The notes: a model not told the origin generated them from the sequence alone. A stretch of 64,000 bases of DNA from Porogramme epimiltina (GCA_900155495.1 FTLJ01000503.1:34778-98777); one strand, 5' to 3'; counted from the first letter of the stretch, positions 45,750 to 57,454 are shown. A program made the numbers and translations.

Positions 45750-47330
45750 TACACATGGCCACCCTCATACCCGACCGCGACCCTGGCCTGTGGCTCCTTC
45801 CTGCCACCGTATGCCTCTCCTTGTATCTCCCCCCTTCGGGTTCTCGTAAAAGTCGGGCGTCAGCCCCGCCTTCTCGCGATCCACCGCGTTGAACGAGCCG
45901 TTGAAGTCGCCGCGCCACCCCGCCGCACCTCCTCCCGGAACGTCTGGACGGGATCCACGCTCCCGCCCGCGCACACCTATGCGAACCAGCGGTGGCCAGA
46001 TGTCACGTGAGTCACCTCCTCGCAATGCACGGACTCTAGCACCGCGACGCTCTTCCCATCGCCCGCGCGCAGGAGCTTGTCGATCGTGCCCGGGTTGACG
46101 TCTTGCTTGCGCGGCTCGTGCGCGAGGTAGAGAATTGCGAGCCGCGGGCGTGGCGACGCAAACATCACGCGCGCGGACTGCCGTGACAGGGCGGCGTGGG
46201 CTAGTAGCGAGCCGTATTAGGTCGCGGACTAGAGCGCGGCGAGGCGAGCGGTGAGGAATGAGAAGTGTTTGGGCTCGTCGAGGGCTATCTTGGTAAAGTC
46301 AGCGAAGAACGCGGGCAGGAGGTCCGGGTGTGAGAGGCCGTATCTCGCGATGACGTCCCACTTGCGCCAGAAGAATGTCAAACGGGGTCTCAGGTACTCC
46401 TCTTGGTTCTCTGGTTTAGACAAGGTCAACTCTAGGATCAAACCGTCAGCTTGGCATGGTGTGAAGCCTGAGCACTCGTAACTGACTCACGATCACTCCC
46501 CAATGTTCGCAAGCGCGTGCAACATAACTTCCCCATTCCGTTTTCGAGAGATCTTCACCGGATTGACGGTGTTCTGTGCATACAGCTGCTCGCGCGGAGG
46601 CAGTGCAAGACGCCGAGGGGCTTTTGATGAGCGATGCCCAATGTGCTTGAGCTGGGCGGGCCGGAAGAGATTTGCAGCATGCCTAGGCGATGGATTTGCT
46701 GCAAGGTGAGTCCCCGACCTGATACCATGCGTTGAGATGCATACCTTGAGCATGGGGTCCGCCGCGTCGAGGATTAAGAATAGTGGGCGTATTCTTGACG
46801 AGGGCCATGGGTTAGGGCTCTTTAGGGGCGGACGAGGGGATGGAAACGTACGAGAGGTCGAGCGGTGGTAGTGGAATGCCGCGCAATGTCAGAGACGAAC
46901 CACCAGCATACAATAATGAGCTGCTCACCCTCTGACACGGGCCTAAACTCCACAAGCCACCATTCACTCTCCCCTCTGTCGACGTTTCCACCCGTGTATG
47001 CTCGACATCGTCGTCGAAGGTCTTGATATCCATTGTGGACGTCCAGGCTTTGAGCCCCGTCTCGCTGTGTCCCGCCCTTTTAAGGCCAAAGGCGGGCCTA
47101 GTAGTTCACGCCTAAGATGAGGAGATGAATCCACTCCATTCAAGCTAGAGGACGAACGCATCTGTGCCAAGGCATGCCGCGACCATGCCCGCGTCGCACT
47201 CCTCGATCGCTGAGCCTGCCAACTTTGCAGCATGTCCAGGCTCATGGGTGTGGGTAGCAGTTGGCCCCCATGACGTAGATCTGGTTGCGCAGAACAGACG
47301 GGGTTGTTCCGGCTCTGACGTGCTTGGAGA
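45750..47330 (-). pseudogene. Rieske-DUF455 gene, 5' truncated
   Basis: DUF455 tail and core lie at 45765-46440, with a deletion that joins AFFADFTKIALDEPKHFSFLTARLAAL to a damaged ALWHEP equivalent; DEPKHF is the best-kept first metal site in the set. The N-terminal exon at 46493-46753 is open: HAANLFRPAQLKHIGHRSSKAP, then EQLYAQNTVNPVKISRKRNG and MLHALANIGE. The Rieske part is broken: at 47160-47300 the cluster region reads AACLGTD and no CPHLG is visible. The first exon is missing, and the sequence changes near 47330 into module Q. Confidence 0.65.
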
Positions 47331-47879
47331 CATTGGGGTAGTCATTCTTGCACCAGGCGAGTCTTGTAGGAACACCGCGGGTGGCAGTCGGCAGGAACTT
47401 GAAGCCGCCAGACGCGAGCTAACGATGTGTGGATGACGCGCACACGACGCTCCGGGCCGGGCGTCATGGTCTTGGCGCCCGTGCCCGTTTTGTGGCCGGA
47501 GTCCGGACGCCTTTTGCTCCTTGCCACCGGCCGTGTGCCCACCAGCCTGTTGCCCGCGATTCCCCATCGATGTCCCCCGTATGGCGCACCAGCAGCGACG
47601 CCTCTAGATCACCCTGGCTATCGCCCTAGACACTCTAATCCCGGCCAACCACACTTTCCGCTGTACAGTTATATATCGGTGAGTGTCTGTATATCCGCCT
47701 CACGCTCCCCATCCCCAACTGTCGACGGTGGGACTCACGAGATGTTTCCCCTTTTCCATACACAGCACGCCCGTTGCGCGCTGGCATGTCCTCTGTGTCC
47801 AACCACTTCTATTTCCTCCTGCTCTACCCCTGATTCCGTTCTGTCGCCCCTCGGTCATTCCGAGTCTGTTGTCTATCTC
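47331..47879. repeat. Repeat module Q, copy 2 (uninterrupted)
   Basis: Matches 2448-3290 except for the 390-bp inverted-repeat element, which is absent. It includes CCGTATGGCGCACCAGCAGCGAC (47576), equivalent to the insertion flank at 2622. No stable reading frame. Confidence 0.6.
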
Positions 47880-48190
47880 GGTGTCACCTACCTGGACGCG
47901 CGCTCGCGGCGCCGCACCGACGAGCACATTATTAGGGTTGTGCCGCTCCCGGGGTGTTGGGACGCGGGTGGGGCAGTTCCCGTGCGCGTGGGGGAGCCTA
48001 CACAAGTTTGAGGCGATGTGAGGGGAGCGGGCGCTTGGTGGACATGTACTCGAATCAGAATACGACGTATGGTGAGTGCACGGCCCGTCTTGGTGGATGC
48101 TGTGTAGGTGCGGCTGAGCTAACTGATCCCGCATGGCAGGCATGTAATGATATACATGTATCAGCTTCAGACGATATGAACGCTTGAGTC
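47880..48190 (+). pseudogene. TM-family C-terminal remnant
   Basis: Reads RVGQFPCAWGSLHKFE (47950-48010), then after a shift GSGRLVDMYSNQNTTYG, an intron (donor GTGAGTGCAC at 48072, acceptor ATGGCAG at 48140) and a last exon in which HVYQL-like text survives. The membrane helix and central domain are absent. The FPCAWGSLH and VDM.S.QNTTYG motifs define the family C-terminus. Confidence 0.55.
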
Positions 48191-48796
48191 CCGGAGTGGA
48201 GCTTGGAATTGACCCCGCGGGGTTTCACAACGCTATGTGTAGAATATTAGATGCGGACACCCAAGGCGATCTAGAACCTCACGCCAGATATTCTGTTACA
48301 TCCTTGACAATCTATTCGGCATGCGGTTGTTTAATATCTGTGCGCGCACAACGTCGCTTTGCGTTCCTGCATCATGTCACACGTCAACTTAAAGACCGGA
48401 AGTTTGCACTGCTAGAAACCTCGAGGCGAATATGTCAGCCGCTCGCTGACGCCCTTTACACATACGCTTACGCGTATATTTCAATATACGATTGACGGAC
48501 ACAGTCCTCAACCCGCACAGGCCTCTTTTTTTTTTTTTTTTTTTTTTTGCTTCAATGGGGTGTATTATATCCTCGTTCCGCCCGCACAGGCCTCAACCCA
48601 CCCGACCACTACAAGACAGTTTGACATCTGCACTATCCTCCCCCCCCTTGAGTGTTCCCAGTCGTCTCGAAAGCCCCCATATCAACGAACTCGTACTTCC
48701 TCGAATCAGTTTCTACCTGGGCCACTGGTTGTCCTAGTGCGTTTGGCCCTCTTTTCTGATACTGTATCACGCTCACTATAACTATCTGCAAGTGAT
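48191..48796 (+). promoter_or_regulatory. HET7 leader, diverged
   Basis: TM-family 3' flank, then a diverged pre-HET block interrupted by a short poly-T insertion. The leader-intron donor is GTGCGT (48738) and the acceptor is unclear (CTGCAAG just before the start codon). HET1 has a similarly altered leader. Confidence 0.45.
48512..48594 (-). mobile_element. Mini-retroinsertion: 23-T run with 14-bp target-site duplication
   Basis: CCCGCACAGGCCTC occurs at 48512-48525 and again at 48581-48594. Between the copies are 23 T residues (48526-48548) and 32 other bases. Other leaders have a single copy of the equivalent site (CCCCACAGGCCTCAACAC). Read on the minus strand this is a 32-nt 3' end with an A tail, the expected product of LINE-type target-primed reverse transcription. 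The source transcript is unknown. Confidence 0.75.
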
Positions 48797-51051
48797 ATGT
48801 GGCTCCTCAACACACACACCGCTGAGCTCAAATTCTTTCCGGACCCGCAGAGTGTCGGACATTACGCGATTCTCTCTCATGTCTGGGGCAAGCCATCAGA
48901 AGAAGATACCTTCCAGACGGTCCGTAAAGCTTACGAACAATGCCGGAGGAATGAGTTGTCCAATAGTGAAGCCACTTCGTCGCAAAGCACGGTGGTCGAC
49001 CCTCGAGATTCGCTTATCGCCTCTCTCTCCGCAAAGGTACAAGATCTGACTTCCCGGCACCAAGAGCTCGTCGCCGCGCTGCTTCAACGAGACCCTGCCC
49101 TCGCGCCTCTGCTGCCCTCCCATGATATTCCCTCCCAGCACCCAAGTTCTCAACTGTATGCACCCAAAAGTGACCCCCCCGACACGGCCGCAACAAAAGC
49201 CCTCCCAACAGACGCACGGAAATGTTTATCTAAGAAGATTCATTGCTTCCTTCTCTGCGCAGAAAGGCATGGGCTTGACTGGGCCTGGGCAGACACATGC
49301 TGCATCGACAAGACGAGTAGCGCGGAGCTCACTGAGGCCATTAATTCTATGTTCGATTATTATTCCCGTTCCTACATATGTTACGCCTACCTAGATGATG
49401 TCCCCTCACCCAAACGCGTCAAGGACTGGAAGATAAAGTTCAAGGAGAGCAAGTGGCACAAGCGCGGCTGGACGCTCCAAGAGCTCATCGCTCCCAAGAC
49501 CCTCATTTTTATGGCCAAGGATTGGACTTGCCTAGGCTCCAAGAGCGAGCTCGCACCACTTATGGAAAAGATCGATAATATGCCACCTACGAGTGTGTTG
49601 CGGTTCGAGATGGACTTCTCCGAGACAAGTGTCGCTCAACGCATGTCCTGGGCTGCCAGGAGAAGTACAACTCGAGTTGAGGACGAGGCGTACTGTCTGT
49701 TCGGGTTGTTTGGGATCAACATGCCGACACTGTACGGTGAAGGGCGGAATGCATTCTACCGGCTACAGGAAGCGATCATGAATACGTCATCTGATATGTC
49801 TCTCCTTGCATGGACGTTCGAGCGTTCAACTTGGCAGGCTTCGGAAACCCCCCAACCGTTTTTGGATGTCACCGGAGACGTGATACATGTCTTGAACTCA
49901 ATCAAGAAACCCGAGTCATTCGACGAGCCGCTCAACCATCATCTGCTAGCACCGTCATCAGGTCAATTTGAGAGTACCAGATACATTGTGCCGATTGGGG
50001 GAGCACGGAAGGATCAGAACAATTGGCTAGATGTACGCGGCATTCGACTTACACTGATGCTTTGTTTTGACCAAAACATTTGTTCTATACATGGCAGGCT
50101 GGTCCCGGAACTCCGTCATTCATGGCGACTCCTTACGGGATCCGTGCACACCTGCCTTGCATTGACGTCACAGAGGGGTCCGGTTTCGTCCTTGTAGACA
50201 TATTCTGCCACAGCACCCACCCGAAGGCGCTTATGGATAATCGTATCTACCTCCTCCTCCAAAGGAATGTCACCGCGAACGAGGACCTGACAGGATACTC
50301 GTGCTACAATTGCCAGTGGTTAGAAGTCCCGTGGATGACGGGATGCCCCCCTACACGCCTCGTGCATATCGCAGAGGCCACGACTACACCTGGAAACGCT
50401 ACTAGCTCTGCACAGTGGAGAGAGATATATATCCCCGCCCGCCCTCGCCATCGCGCCCATGTTAGATCTGATATTTCAGAACTTGTAGCTCGCTTGGCCA
50501 CCAATGCCCCCAACTTTCCGTCACTCCGGATCCAACCCTCCATGCTTTACGATGGGATATATTACTGTTGCGCTGCCACAAAGCTACCTCCTGAATGCCA
50601 TCCATGGATAGGGGAGCCACCGTTCAACTTAGTGATCAAGGATAACGAGGACCGATCCGAGTCCTACATCTGGAGTGAAAACGCATGTATCATAACACTA
50701 GGAGTGTGCAGGAGAGTCAAAAGGGGTATTGCAACCGCATCAAACCGTCCCAATAATGCCTCGTATTACTATGCTGTTATAAGAAACATCAAAACGTCGA
50801 AGGAAGGGGATGAAATAACCAAAGTTTCAAACGGGACTTATAAAGCGCCCCAACACGACTGTGGGCATAACCATGTTTCGGATGGGTCTACAATAAGAGG
50901 CAGAGACTTCTTCAATACCCTCCGGATATCATTCAGAAGAAGCTTGGTAGATACTCTGGGGAAGACCTTAGAGGTCCACATGGAGGATCAGGTAAGCCGT
51001 CAATACCACGTCACCCTAGAGGCATATGACGGGGTACTCACATTCAGGTAA
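48797..51051 (+). CDS. HET-domain protein 7
   Basis: Exon 1 (48797-50032) and exon 2 (50098-51051) flank a 65-nt intron (GAT|GTACGC to GGCAG|GCT), giving about 729 residues. HET motifs are intact, with small changes (NSMFDYYSRSYICYAYL, WAARRSTTRVEDEAYCLFGLFG). It groups with HET1: both have KPSEEDTFQTVR near the start, DEPxNHHLLAPS before the intron, and an HM(G/E) segment before VSRQY near the C-terminus. The linker is SHDIPSQHPSSQLYAPKSD. The exon 2 text KDNEDRSESYIWSENACIITLGVCRR is specific to this copy. It ends GVLTFR. The normal trailer is cut off about 70 bases downstream by a recombination junction. Confidence 0.85.
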
Positions 51052-51470
51052 AGTCCAGTCAGAGGGGTCAAGACGGAGACCACGTGGCTTTGGACTACAG
51101 TAGAATCACATCATAATGGATATAACGACCTCTGGTTTTCATCCGCCGTAGCATACTCCGCGCGCTGGTCGAGGCAGCGGCCCACGGGAAGTAGTTTGAC
51201 GGGGTTGATATTCGACGGGTACTGTCACGGGTCCGACTCGAGCCGTCTCGACGATATGTCGAGCAGGGATACGAGATTCGAGGGGAGGGGAGGGGTAAGC
51301 GGAAGTAGAAGACTGGCACGTGTTTGCGGAAAGGGCTGCCTGGATGCGATGAAGGGGAATGCAGAAGTCGCCGAAGGCGGGAGCGTTGTGGGTAGCACGG
51401 CTACGCCCCCGATTAGTTGGCTGGTTGACGTGCCTGGTAGAGGGATGGGCATTCATGTTGCTGGGCGACA
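51052..51470 (-). pseudogene. Rieske-DUF455 5' exon fragment joined directly behind HET7
   Basis: At about 51122 the HET7 trailer switches to CTCTGGTTTTCATCCGCCGTAGC, which is the MDENQRE exon of the Rieske gene on the minus strand (compare 9598 and 16668). Its 5' flank (GTTGTGGGTAGCACGGCTACG near 51387) follows. Module M, the UstYa tail and the body of a Rieske-DUF455 gene are missing here. Confidence 0.6.
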
Positions 51471-51955
51471 CACCCCCAACGACCGGCCCGCTATCAAGCT
51501 CACGCTCGAGGACATGGAGCGCTACGCGCCCAACACCCCCGATGCCCACGACGAGTGGCTCTGGACTGCTACAGTCGGCGACAGCAACGTCCACTACAGC
51601 CCAAACCACAAGCTCTTCGTACGTCGCCGTCACCCACCCACTGTACTGAATCCGCTCATCTCGCGAGGCCTTCGTCAAAGACGCTCCCTCGAGCAGCCAC
51701 AACACCAGCCACCTCACACTGCATCAACGTCTTCTGCATGTCCACCCTCTGCGCCGCAGACACGACTCTCGAGCCCGCCGACGCGTTCGCGCGCAATTAC
51801 ACCCGCGAGCGCGCCGGGGGCGAGCACGTGTGCATGGACTGGCCTGGCTTCTATGACGAGATGAAGACCAACTATGTCGGGTGGCAGAAGGCGCAGGCGA
51901 AGCTGGAGGACATGGTGGCACGCGTAGGTGGAAACACGCATGTTCATATATCGTA
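51471..51955 (+). pseudogene. UstYa-like gene lacking the N-terminus
   Basis: It starts inside the family at RPAIKLTLEDMERYAPNTPDAHDEWLWTATVGDSNVHYSPNHKLF and is open to there. A 3-4 base duplication (CTTCGTACGTCGCC) then shifts the frame, and the HQLHC motif is replaced. The second frame reads SHCINVFCMSTLCAADTTLEPADAFARNYT, HVCMDWPGFYDEMKTNYVGWQKAQAKLED and GGNTHVHIS. It is the second most complete UstYa copy. The membrane helix is absent, because upstream of about 51470 the sequence is Rieske-gene flank. Confidence 0.7.
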
Positions 51956-52030
51956 ACGGGTCTCTGGAGGATACCATCAGTCGGATTGAGCGGCATCTGT
52001 ACTACATGAGTGCATCGACTCACCTAATAT

Positions 52031-53425
52031 GCCTACTAGCCCCCTCAGACGACCGCAACACTAGCCTGCGGCTCCTTCCTGCATCCATACGTCTCTCCCT
52101 GCATCTCATCCCTCATGTTCTCGTAAAGGCCCGGCGTCAGCCCCGCCTTCTCCCGATCCGCCGCGCCGTTAAACGAACCCTTCACGTCGCCCCGCCACCC
52201 CCGCCGAACCTCCTCCCAGAACGTCTTGACGGGGTCCACGTGAACGACTGGCAGCCCATCGCGGCGCGCGCCATCTCGTCGCAGTGGTTCGTCTCGAGCA
52301 CCGAGAGGCTCTCCTCGTCGCCCGCCCGCCTGAACGTCGATCGTGCCCAGGTTGACCTCGAGGCCGCGTTCCTCGTGCACGAGGTGGATGATCGCGAGCC
52401 GTGTGCGAACGACGTGAACGTCACCCACGCGGACCCTCGCCGGCCCGCGTGTACGGGGAGCGAGTCGTACGAGTTTGTGGGGGAGAGAGCAGCGAGGCAG
52501 GCGGTGGGGAGGGAGAGGTCCTCGGAGTCGTCGAGTGTGGTGAGGTCGGCGAAGGGCGCAGGTGGCAGGGAGGGGTGGCAGGGAGGGGTGGCAGGGGCCG
52601 TATCTTGCGATGACATCGATATTCCATCTGCGCCAGTAAAAGGTCTGCACGCGGTCCCAAATCCGACTGGCCCTCTGACTAACTTGAGGTCAATTCTAGG
52701 GTGCAAGTATTAGGATAACGAGCTGTGAAACCTGAGCACTCGCGGCCGACTCACCCATTTATTGGCGTTTGCAAGTGCATGTTGCACAATCGCCCTATCC
52801 CGTTTTGGAGTGTTCTTCGCCAGATTAACGGCATTCTGCGCATACGGCTCCTCGCACGGGGGCACTTCAGGAGGTGGGGGGGCTTTTGATATGCGTTCGC
52901 CCCTGGGGTTGAGCTGGCCGATGCGGAAGAGATTCACAGCAAGTGTAGTTCGTAGGACCTACTGCAAGTGAGCCCACGCTCCTCTTCCATGCATTCAGGC
53001 ACATACCTTGAGCATGGAATCCGCTGTGTTGAGGATCAAGACGGCCTGCTGGATCATGGTATCTGGGAAATTCTCGACGGGGACCAAGGGTTCGGGCTCC
53101 TTAGAAGTAGGCGAGTGAAGGTGGAGGGTCTGCAAATTTTGCGCACCGTGTCGGAGACGAGACGCCAGCATAAAGTAACGAGTTACTTACCTTCTGACAC
53201 CTGTCTGAGCTCCACAAGCCACCACTCCCTCACTCCCTCTGGCGTTTCCCCCCATATATGCTCCACCCCTTCGTCGCCCGTCGTCGCCTGTCCGGACGTT
53301 CGTCGCACACGCTTTGAGCGCCGTCTCGCTGTGCCAGGTCTTCAGTTCGAGGTTGTGTCTAGTCCGCCATTCATATGAGGAGATGAAAGCACCCTATCCC
53401 AGAAAGGGGACAAAGGTCGGCGAGA
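52031..53425 (-). pseudogene. Rieske-DUF455 gene, 5' truncated
   Basis: The DUF455 tail (52060-52240: EEVRRGWRGDVKGSFN, KAGLTPGLYENMRDEMQGE) is well kept. The core has AIIHLVHEERGLEVNLGTIDV and DEESLSVLETNHCDEMARA in two frames, and the first metal-site region is displaced by a short tandem GGGGTGGCAGGGA repeat (52560-52595). The N-terminal exon 52750-52940 reads PPCEEPYAQNAVNLAKNTPKRDRAIVQHALAN. The Rieske part ends after the DFDL/GHSET region near 53350; no CPHLG is present, and the sequence joins the GGTAATGGCGG block at 53430. Confidence 0.65.
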
Positions 53426-53789
53426 AGTAGGGTAATGGCGGCACCGAGAGCGAGCATGGGCAGGCAGGCAGTAGAGCATCAGGCCACGACCATTGTCAGG
53501 CCTTCACCGGCCCGTGATTGGACCGGGGCAACCGCTGCGCCTTGGCGCCGGCCCTGCTACTCTAAACTCCGTCGTTCGTTTCTCCACCAATTGGTCTGAC
53601 TCCTCGCTCCCCGCGTCCTCATACTGTCTGCTCGTGGACGTCTCTAAAGTTTTCATACGTATCTTATCACCAATATCTCGCTGGCGTATAGGCTCTGCAC
53701 ACACACTCCGTGCCAGCCCTGCGCTCCCAAGTCCAAGCACACGCAATGCACCTGCTCCACCCGGTCTGCTCGCCGCACGCTCAATTCTG
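53426..53789. other. Shortened module P copy
   Basis: Begins with the same TAGGGTAATGGCGGCACCGAG segment as 31385, then GACCGGGGCAACCGCTGCGCC and GTGCCAGCCCTGCGCTCCC (53712). It stops at CACCCGGTCTGCTCGCCG (53758) and joins the TM-family fragment, skipping the usual TM-family 5' exons. Confidence 0.45.
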
Positions 53790-54060
53790 CGCGCGTGTGC
53801 CATCGCTCAGTTCCGCGCGCCCGCAGCTTTGGGAAGGAGCGCTATGAGCTAGAGCTCGTGATGTGCCTTCTCGCGCCCCGGGAGGCCGCGTCCGGGTCAC
53901 GGAGCGGCTGCAGTGGTGCGAGCGCACGGTGCCGGACGTGTTCATGCTCAATGCGCTGCGCGGGCAAGGGCGCCATGACCGTTGCGTCGCGCCTTGGTAA
54001 GGAGACACGGGTGGGGCGGTTCTCGTGCGCGGGGGGAGCCTGTACCCGTTCTTGTTAGGG
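53790..54060 (+). pseudogene. TM-family central fragment
   Basis: Short matches in several frames: VPSLSSAR-type text (AQFRAPAALG), GKERYELELVMCLLAP, RTVPDVFMLNAL and RVGRFSCAGGACTR. The membrane helix and the final exons are missing. Confidence 0.5.
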
Positions 54061-54647
54061 CATTCAGAGTAGGGCTTGGAACTGAGCCCTAGGGGTGCCG
54101 CCAGGCTACGTGTATATTATTGGATGCCGGGACCCAAGGCGATCTATAACCTTACGCAACATGTTTTCCTACGTCTCGAAAATTCAGTTACACATCCTGT
54201 GACCCCGTATTTGCGCGTGCGCGGCATCCCTAGATTCTGTGTTGCACGCCAACTGAATGGCTGGACTCGTATTCTGCGCGCTCATCTGTTGGCATCGCTA
54301 GACTAGAGGCCGATGTCGGACGTTCACCGGCGCCCTTTCCACATACACTTACGCGTCCATTCATCTCTGCCATGGACGCTCCAGGCTCTCCTTGACCCCC
54401 CCTCCCCCAGGCCTCAGCACCCCAGAGCAACTACTACAAGACAGTTTGGCAAATTACCCTCACCCACTGCGCTGTCCTCCCCCTTCCCCGCGTCCATTTC
54501 GTGTTCCCACTTTTCTCTTAAGTCACCATACCAACGATCTCATGCTTAGTTAAATCGTTTTCCGTATAAATATCTGTTGTCCCAGTGAGTCTAGCCGTCT
54601 TTGCACATATTATGTAACACTCATGATAGTGGCTACCGGCTAGTGGT
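54061..54647 (+). promoter_or_regulatory. HET8 leader with 45-nt leader intron
   Basis: TM-family 3' flank (GATGCCGGGACCCAAGGCG), then the pre-HET block. Candidate leader intron 54585-54629: donor GTGAGT, branch TGTAACACTC, acceptor ATGATAG, ending 18 nt before the start codon. Confidence 0.6.
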
Positions 54648-56930
54648 ATGTGGCTTCTCAACACCCACACCGCAGAGCTCAAATTCTTCTCGGACCCGAA
54701 GAGTGTTAAGTACGCGATTCTCTCTCATGTTTGGGGAGAGGCATCAGAGGAAGATACCTTCCAGACCGTTCGTGAGGCGTACGAACAATGCCGGAGAAAT
54801 GAATCATCCAATTCGGAAGCGACCCCGTGCCAGAATGCAGGAGTCGACCCTCGAGACTCCCTTATCGCTTCTCTCTTCGCACAGGTACAAGATCTGACGG
54901 TGCGGCACCAAGAACTCGTCTGGGCGCTGCTGCAACGAGACCCTGCCCTGGTCCCCATGCTGCCCTATCATTATAGTACTCCGGCTTGGTACCCCTCAGC
55001 TCGACCACATGCATGCGCGACCGACCCGCCCGACAGAGCCGCCACAAAACCCCTCCCTACAGACGCACGTGAATGTTTATCCAAGAAGATCCATAACTTC
55101 CTCCGCCTAGCAGAACAACATGGGCTCGACTGGGCCTGGGCTGACACATGCTGCATCGACAAGACGAGCAGCGCGGACCTCACTGAGGCGATTAATTCTA
55201 TGTTCGAGTATTATTCTCACTCCTACGTATGCTACGCCTATTTAGGTGATGTTCCCTCATCCGAACATGACACAGACTGGAAGCGCCTGTTTCTAAACAG
55301 CAAGTGGCATGGGCGCGGGTGGACACTCCAAGAGCTCATCGCTCCCAAGACCCTCATCTTCATGGCCGAAGATTGGACCCCCCTAGGCACCAAGGGCGAA
55401 CTCGCCTCACTTCTGGAGAAGATAGGGAATATGCCACCTACGAGCGTGCTGCGATTCGAGATGGACTTCTCCGAGACAAGTGTCGCTCAGCGCATGTCCT
55501 GGGCAGCCAAGCGACGTACAACACGGGTGGAGGACGAGGTGTACTGTCTATTCGGGTTGTTTGGGATCAACATGCCGACGCTATACGGTGAAGGAAGGAA
55601 TGCATTCTACCGGCTGCAGGAAGCGATCATGAATACATCATCTGATATGTCTCTTCTCGCATGGACACCGGTTCCGAATTGGATGTTAGGCGCAAAGTAT
55701 CGCCCGGCGTTTTTCGATGTCGTAGGAGATGTCACAAGGATCCAGCGCTCGCTACAGACACACGGGAAGTCATTCCACGAGCCTCTAAACCACAATCTGT
55801 TAGCATCATCGCCGAGTCAATTTGAGGGCACCGGAGACATTGTGCCGATCGGAGGAGCACGGCAGGGTCAGAGCAATTGGTTAAATGTAGGTGTCATCCA
55901 GTTTAAACTGATGCTGTGTTTGCAAGTTGACTCGAATGATATATGACAGGCTGGTCCTGGAACTCCGTCGCTCTTGGCGACTCCTTACGGAATCCGTGCA
56001 CACCTTCCTTGTGTAGACGTTGGAGAGGGGACCGGTCTTGTCCTTGCAGATATATTTTGCCACAGCACCCACCCCAAGGCGCTTGAGAATAACCGAATAT
56101 ACCTCCTCCTCAAAAGATTGAATGTCACTACCAACGAGGACCCGGAAGGATACTCTTGCGATTGCCAGTGGCTTGAAGTCAAACGGGGATACGCAAATGA
56201 TACTTTTGGTACACGCATCCTACATATCACAGACGCCAAGACTACACCTGGAAATAATAGCACTAGCCGTGCGGAGTGGAGAGATATATACATCTCTGCC
56301 CGCCCTCGCCATCGCGCCCATGTTAGATTTGATATTTCAGAGCTCGTAGCCCGCTTGGCGACCAATGCCCCCAAGTTTCCGTCACTCCGGATCCAACCCT
56401 CTGTGATTTCCAATGCTCCATATTACTGTTGTGCTGTCACACAGCTACCTCTAGGTCTTCCGTGGACAGGGAATCCACCATTCAGTCTAGCTATCAACTC
56501 GTTGGAAAGCTTTAGCCCGCAATCCGTTGTAACACTAGGGGTGTGCAGGAGAATGAAAAAGAATAATACAGGGAGCTCAAGCCCTCCCAGTCCTGCCTCA
56601 CATTACTATGCTGTCTTGCGTACCTTTTGGCATCGGTCGGGGGAACATAATCAAATAGCCGAACATGTTTCGAGCGGGACTTATGAAGCACCACAGCATG
56701 ACTGTCAGAAGGATCATATTATGGATGGGTCTACTATTAGAAGTGCCAAACCCCTCTTTAACTACTCAGATATTCTCGTGATATCATTCAAAACAAGCTT
56801 GGTAGACACCCCCGGAGAAACCCTAGAAGTCCACATGGACCACTCGGTGAGCGGTCTATACTACGTCAGCCTAGGTGCATATCACAGGAGACTCACATTC
56901 GGTGAAGTTCCAGCAGGCATTCCCGGGTGA
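54648..56930 (+). CDS. HET-domain protein 8 (mosaic copy)
   Basis: Exon 1 (54648-55886) and exon 2 (55950-56930) flank a 63-nt intron (GTAGGT to GACAG), giving about 739 residues. The first motif region lacks two residues (SVKYAILSHVWG). The linker (MLPYHYSTPAWYPS) is almost that of HET2, while the part before the intron (TPVPNWMLGAKYRPAFFDVVGDV, EGTGDIVPIGGA) follows HET6. The distal half of exon 2 instead follows HET1: QLPLGLPWTGNPPFSL, HMDHSVSGLYYVSLGAY. This patchwork suggests gene conversion or crossing-over between copies. The normal stop is bypassed and the frame ends GEVPAGIPG. EDEVYCLFGLFG replaces EDEAYC. Confidence 0.85.
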
Positions 56931-57454
56931 TCTTTGACGACGAAGACGACGACGGGTATCAGCGATTAGTGAGGAAAAGTAGTAACGGAGAACGACGAGG
57001 GCCAAATCCTATTGGGGGATTTACTCGTCGATTGTATCTTGTAATAAAGTGAAGAGCCAATGTCTTCCTTACGGTTGACTTGCACTCATTTTCATTCACA
57101 CGCCTCCACACACCGGGGCAGGTTAGCGTGCATGGCTGGCAAGCCGTCCAATGTGGCGGGGGAGAGGACTGCGAGACTGGCGGTGAGGATAGAGAAGTGC
57201 TTCGACTCGTCGAGGGCCGTGTTGATAGACTCGGCGAAGAAGGCAGGCGAGAGGTCGGACGACGGAGTGGGAGGGGGCTGTGTCTCGCGATGATGTCCCA
57301 CCTGTCCAAGGAAGATGTCGAACAAGGTCTCAGGCATTCTTCTCGGTCCGCTGGCCTACCAAAGATTAATTCTACAGGCAAAACGTTAGCTTAACGTGGC
57401 GCGAAACTTGAGTAACTGTACTAGTCGCCGACTCACGCTCGTTGTTCGATGTTC
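56931..57454 (-). pseudogene. HET8 trailer joined to a DUF455 fragment
   Basis: Bases 56931-57060 are the HET trailer (GACGACGAAGACGACGACGG, then TTGTATCTTGTAATAAAG). From about 57090 the minus strand reads FDIFLGQVGHHRETQ, LSPAFFAESINTALDESKHFSILTASLAVLSPATLDGLP. It contains the canonical first EXXH metal site (ESKH) but nothing downstream, ending near 57120. At about 57455 it joins the TM-family centre. Confidence 0.6.
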
